Part shown: positions 39,701 to 45,700 of the stretch, one piece after another
How positions within the stretch are numbered: the first letter of the stretch is position 1
Layout of the letters: each line of letters starts with the position of its first letter
Assembly (NCBI RefSeq): GCF_036898095.1
Contig: NC_090750.1
Coordinates: forward strand, 83,831,447 to 83,895,446
Direction: 5' to 3'
Length of the DNA stretch: 64,000 bases
Origin: Palaemon carinicauda
Lineage: Eukaryota > Arthropoda > Malacostraca > Decapoda > Palaemonidae
Notes under the pieces: generated by a model
Told to the model about the DNA's origin: nothing
Database searches by the model: none
The model's input: only the letters and a program-made list of their open reading frames with translations
Position numbers and translations under genes: made by a program

Positions 39701-42700
39701 GACATGATAAGTAAGGAAACATCTTGGTCGGCAGACGAGATCTTCCTACTTAAAGCTCCTAATGCCCAGTCATGAAAGTTAAACACTTCAAAGGCCCTGT
39801 ATACGCCTTTAAGCAGATGGTCAAGGTCCGAGGAGGACCAACAAATCTTCGAGCGTCTCATGGCCAGGCGACGGGGAGAGTCTACGAGGCTTGAGAAGTC
39901 ACCCTGGGCAGAGGCAGGGACTCCCAAGCCGAGAACTTCTCCCGTGTCATACCAGACGCTCGATCTAGAAGCAAGCTTAGAAGGAGGGAAGGCAAAGGCC
40001 GTCTTCCCCAAACTCCTCCTGGTATCCAACCAGTCGCCTAGAAGACGTAAAGCCCTCTTGGAAGAGCGAGAAAGCACTAGCTTAGTAAAGGCTGGCTTGG
40101 TAGCAGGTAAGCCTAGAGCAAACTCAGACGGAGGCGAACGAGGAGCAACAGCAACAAAGTGATCTGGAAAAAGATCCTTGAAAATCATCATGATCTTCTT
40201 AAAGTCCATCGAAGGAGGAACCGCCTTAGGTTCATCTACATCTGAAGGATTATCATCAGGATGAGGATCAGCAACGTCCTCATCTGAAGGAGCTTCGTCC
40301 GATAACTGCTGAGTTACAAGCAAGGGCGAGACCTGCCTTGGTGGCAATGCTTGACAAGCAGAGTCCACACGCACCGGAGCATCAGTAGCAGTCCAGGACG
40401 CTACGTCATGTAACTGCTTAACAGCCTGACTGTCAACAACAACAGGAGCGGGAGGACGCTCGACGTCAACTCGAGACTGCCTTGACTGCCTAGACTGAGC
40501 AGTCAAAACAACTCTTGACTGCAGTGCTTGACGCTCAACGTCAAAACAAGTCAACTTCGCTGGTTGGCGAACGTCCTGAACGTCAACAAGAGCATTCGGC
40601 AGCGGCTGAACGTCCACATGCGGCTGAAAGTCAACACGGGACTGCATCGAGTGAGGCTCTACAAAACGTGACTGACGTGACATTGTAACGCCAACGTCAA
40701 CAGGACGAGCAAAGGCTCGTTTGGGCGGCTGACGGCCAGGATCTCGATCAGCTAAGCGGCGAGGATCATCGTGAACCTTTTCAGCAGAATAGTCCTCCAT
40801 AAGAGAGGCAAGCTTATTCTGCATGTCTTGCAGTACAACCCATTTAGGATCAACGGGAATGGGTGCGGTAAGAGACGAGGGTAACGTCTGTGACTGCAAA
40901 ACATTGCCTACACTAAGACTCTCGGAGCCTGTGTTACGCTTCTGTTTAGGCGGCGAGCAGTCTTCCGATGACTGCACAGGGTCAGAGCTGTCCCAATGGC
41001 TACAACCAGGATGCTGGACCTGTCCTGAAGGGACTGACTTTCGCTTTAAGGGTCTCGAAACCTTGCTCCACGGTTTCTTACGCGAAAAGCCTTCGGATGA
41101 CGAGGAGAAAACCGTCTCGCTCGTCTTATGGTAGGGGCGGTCTTGACGAGACACGCCTGAAACCATAGAGGGAACGTCTGTTCGTTGGTTAAAGCCTCTC
41201 GAACCCATAAGTCCTACGACATTACTTCTCCCTGGGGCTTGGGAGCTTGCAAGAGGTCTCGGACTAGGCGAACGACAGGCACGAACAGACGAACCCTCGG
41301 TCGCAACACTGATAACACTTTGCGCACTAATCACTTTCCCACGATTTTCTAATGTGGCACTCTGACACTTTAACTCTTTTACGTCCGCCATGAGTTGATT
41401 ACGGTCCGTAGCTAACGACTCAACTCTCTCGCCCAAAGCATGAATGGCACGTAACATATCCCGCATTGATGGTTCCTGAGTGGTAGTAGAGGGTTCAGGC
41501 ACAACTACTACAGGGGAAGGATTAGGTTCAGGGGCATGGGAGGAGGAAAATTCTAACGATCTAGAGGAACTTCTCCTCACCCTATCTCTCTCTAGCTTAC
41601 GAGAATACTTGTCAAACTCAAGCCAATCGAATTCCGAAAGGCCCACGCACTCCTCACACCGATCTCCTAATTGACAGGTTTTACCCCGACAATTAGAACA
41701 CACAGCATGTGGGTCGAGAGAGGCCTTTGCAAGACGCTTATTGCAATCCCTAGCATTACATTTACGAAATCTAGGAATTGGAGAAGGGTCAGCCATTTTG
41801 AAAAGTCAAAGAAAGTCCAAAAAACAATCCAAAGTCATCAACAATTAAATCTATCCAAAAAAGAGTTCAAGAGTTTAAGTTGAAGATAAAACACCTGCAC
41901 TGCGAAAGCTCAAACCAAAAGGAAGTACCTCACCAAGACTGTTGAAAAACTCCAGGTTAACAGCGAGTAATGGAACACTTTGTCGATTAGATCGACAGAG
42001 AAGAATTGGAGCTGTTTACATGTATATGCGGTATCTGGCCGATAGTTGGCGCTGGTGGGCACACCCGCAACCTTCATAGCGATCGCTCGCGAGTTTTTGT
42101 GTTTTTTCTGTCGAGCCGCCGGAGACGTCAGCTATTATATATTCACCGGCTAAGTTAAATATTTAAAATTGGGCCGCCCCACAGGGAACTTATCCTGAGG
42201 CGACCGTTCGGGACTTTAGACGGGTCAATGAGGAAAAGAGACCTAGGAAACGTTCCAAGGTAGGGCTGAAAGCTCTGCTTGACTGAGAACAGGAACTGCG
42301 ACTCTCCTCAGCCTTGCCACAGTCAACTGAAGGGAAGGCTCGGAGGAGGAGGCAACAGCATCTGGCGTCCCCAGGTGATCACCCATCCAAGTACCGACCA
42401 GACCCAACGTTGCTTAACCTCGCTGGACGGACGAGAAGCAGTGTTTCCAACGTGGTAAGGCCGTTGACTCAATATCATGGCTAGATACTCCAGATGTTGA
42501 GGCAGAAGTAGAGAAGGCTCCTAGCAAATTACCATGATCCCTCACTCATGGTAAGGATCCGGAAGCTTGTCCCGGCGTTGAAGAAGGTCGAACCCGAGCC
42601 TACCGGAGTTGACCAGACCTCCAAAAGGCGAAGGAGGCAGAAGCCTGCTCCTGAGTGGCCATGAGGAAAGCAGGGAGAGTTCTCTGGGGAAAAACCTGCG

Positions 42701-45700
42701 ATGCCGCGGCGGGATCGCCACACCGCATCTTAAGTCTAGGCTGAATTCCAAGAGCTTCCTGGAAGATGGATGGAATGGAAACTGAAAGTACCCGTCCTTC
42801 CGATCCAGGGCCTAAGGAGTCCTGCCGCCTCGTTACCAGCCTGATCGATTCCGCTGTTCCATGCTGGACGAAGTTTGCTCGACAAACTTGATCAGAGCTG
42901 AGAGGTCGACTACGGAATTCCCGTCTCAGATGCTTTCCTACGAGAAAGGATCGACTGAAGAAGCCGGGGGGTGAAGCCATCGACGACCCTATGGAGGACC
43001 TACTCCTAAGGCATGGATCATTCTGCCCAAACGGGCAGAACTCTTGCCGACCCCATGGCATAGAGGTTCAGTGACACTGAATTCACTGACAGAGACGGCA
43101 GGCGCGATATCCTTGGCTGATCACGGAGATCGTGCAGGAATCGGCATCGGGAAGCTGTTATCCGGATGAGTAACCTTAGGCATCCTCCCAGCGTGAGACC
43201 TGCAAGGGGGAGGTTGCCAATCCTAGAGTTCGTGAACTCTGCCACTCCCTCTAGGATTATGACCCCCCCCGGGAGAGACTCCCGTGCTACCTGTTCCTGA
43301 CAAGAGGGGACTGCTATTGGACACCTTGTCTTAGCTGCCGTAGCCGGTCCGATAACTTAGGCCGACGAGGCTGAAAGAAAGAGGCGCTGGAGGCCTGCAG
43401 GGTCTGGAAGAAAACGCCTTGGAGGAGTGAAAACGGAAGTCGACTTCCTCCGCACAACTGCTGTCCATGTCTTTGTCCTTGGGCTCAAACAAGCTCTTCC
43501 CAAGGATGGAAGAGTGTCTGAGCTGATCGACATCCACGGATGAGACACCCGAGAGGAAGCCCTCGGTCACTGCGTCTAGATGGTCCAGCATCAGCTTGCC
43601 CGCAAGTTCGAAACTTGGCGACGAAACGCCAAGGTGCTTGAGCCCGAGGGGAGGAAAGTACCCATGATCTTCCTGGAGCTTCCTTGTACAAAACCTCGGG
43701 TCGCAACCGAGGAGGGAAAGGACCTGGTAAGCCCCTTTCACGCGATGGAGAAGAGGAAGGGGTAAACCAGTCACCCCTTGGCCGACGGAGAAATCTCGAA
43801 CGGAAAGCTCCCTGGCAAAACCCTTCCAGGGAATGACGAGGAAGGGCTAACCCAGGTTCTGGAAAGAAGAATGTTGCTCAGACCTCCCTGAAGATTCTTC
43901 CTGCTCTTGCATGTGCCATGCTCTGTGTTTACGGGGTGAAGACCGTGTTCTGGAAATACGCTCCAGAAGACTCGCCAGGCTGGCCATGTTGCGAAACCCC
44001 GACGGGAATCGCGGTCGCAATCGCCCTGGCGCTCGCGCGATGGTAAATCAATGGTTTGCGCGTGGCCGAACGTGGAAGCGCCCATGCGCGGGCAAGCAGG
44101 AGCGCAGACAAAAGTGCGCGAAGGAGCGCAGAAGGAGGGCGAGCGTGGTAGGAAGGGTGAGAGCTGGTGGTCGGCGAGCGATGACCCGTAGGCGAGCAAT
44201 GGATACTGCAAGAATCAAGCCGACGTTCGCGCGACGGAGCACCGCCGGTCCGCGCGACGGAGCACCGCCGGTCCGCGCGACGGAGCACCGCCGGTCCGCG
44301 CGACGGAGCACCGCCGGTCCGCGCGACGGAGCACCGCCGGTCCGCGCGACGGAGCACCGCCGGTCCGCGCGACGGAGCACCGCCGGTCCGCGCGACGGAG
44401 CACCGCCGGTCCGCGCGACGGAGCACCGCCGGTCCGCGCGACGGAGCACCGCCGGTCCGCGCGACGGAGCACCGCCGGTCCGCGCGACGGAACACTGTCG
44501 GTCCACGCGACGGAACACAGTTGGTCCGCGCGATGGAGTACCGTTGGTTCGCGCGCGGGCGAACATTGGAGCACACCGCGCATGAGCGTAGGCGCGCGGG
44601 CACGTGAGCGTGCGGTCGCGCGGGCACGTAGGCACATGGGCGCGCGGGTGAGCGCAGGCGGTCGGGAGACCGATGGCGCGTAGGCGGGCTATGGCGCGTT
44701 GACGAGCGATGGTGCGTTTTGGCGAGCGGTGGTACGTTAACAAAACTCTAGCGCGCAGGCGAAGAATCGCGCGGGCGCGTAGGCGATCGCTAACGCGTAA
44801 GAGACTAGGGATGGTTAGCGCGCATCGCGCTAACAGAAGGCGCGCAGGTGCATCAGGAAGATGAGCGCTGAAGCAAGCTGTTAATCAGGCGATCCTGGAC
44901 GGTCAGAAAAAACCGTTGGCGCCCATTGGTGCGTGGCAGAAAAGGGCGCGCAGATGTGCGCTGGCGATTGAAGAAAGCTGGCGCACAGAAGGACAGAAGT
45001 AAAGGTGAGCGCTGGCGAGCAGGAGGAAGATCTACGGCAAGACTCAGCTACCGGAGATCGTGGTCCACAGCAGGCGAGCGCTAGATCGCTACCGATGGTG
45101 TCCAGGGGAACTGACACGCGTGGCAGATCGATGGCGATCGTTGACGCGTAGGAGATCGCTGACGAGCAGGAGATCGCTGACGAGCAGGCGAACGTTGACG
45201 CGTCTGTGGTCGCTGGCGAGCTGGTGATCGCTGGCGAGCAGAGGGCAACGCGTGGAATCCTGTGCGTAGAAGAAGAGTCCTTGTCCAAGACCTGAACCGA
45301 AGTTCTAGATCGCGAGGGTGCACAGGGCGCATAACAGGAACCAACAGGAACAGCAGAGACGATCATCAGGAGAGCGCTGACGAACAGGAGAGCGCTAGCG
45401 ATCAGGAAAGCGCTGATGAGCAGGAGAGCGCCTGTGCGCTAACACTGAGCAGGAGAGAGCCTGTGCACTAACACTGAGCAGGAGAGAACACTGCAGAAGG
45501 GCGCGCAGGGGAACCCTGACACGCAAGGGAAGCAACCCCGTGGGAGGCAACCCTTTGCCCCGAAAGGATCGTTGTCTGTCGGGAGACTGATGTCCATCGG
45601 AAGACCGTTGTCCGTCGGAAGACCGTTGCCCGTCGGAAGACGAGGTCAGACTGCTGTCCATCTGCACCAGGGGCGGAAGGTCAAGAAGAAGGAACTGCAG

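Larger units (their letters stand above)
35614..42168 (-). mobile_element. DIRS-like retrotransposon, copy 2 (structurally complete, nested)
   Basis: About 6.55 kb, in the PTCD1 intron between exons 1 and 2, same sense as the gene. It is the same family as copy 1 but a different subfamily, judged by its ends (ACCCGGTGAATATATAATAG against ACCCGATGATCATGTAG). Inverted repeats lie near 35653-35808 and 42000-42155, with an ICR at 35851-35944, and gag, RT-RNase H-methyltransferase and recombinase ORFs are all present. It is inserted inside the RT of an older, decayed DIRS-like element, whose RT sequence resumes on both sides. Confidence 0.9.

Noticed and set aside
44227..44550. Regular short repeats resembling a CRISPR array.
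   Set aside because: The units are contiguous with no spacers, and the host is an animal.
43929..44743. Long Arg/Ala/Pro-rich open frames on both strands.
   Set aside because: A 23-bp repeat without stops gives open frames in every phase; no start context or homology supports a protein.
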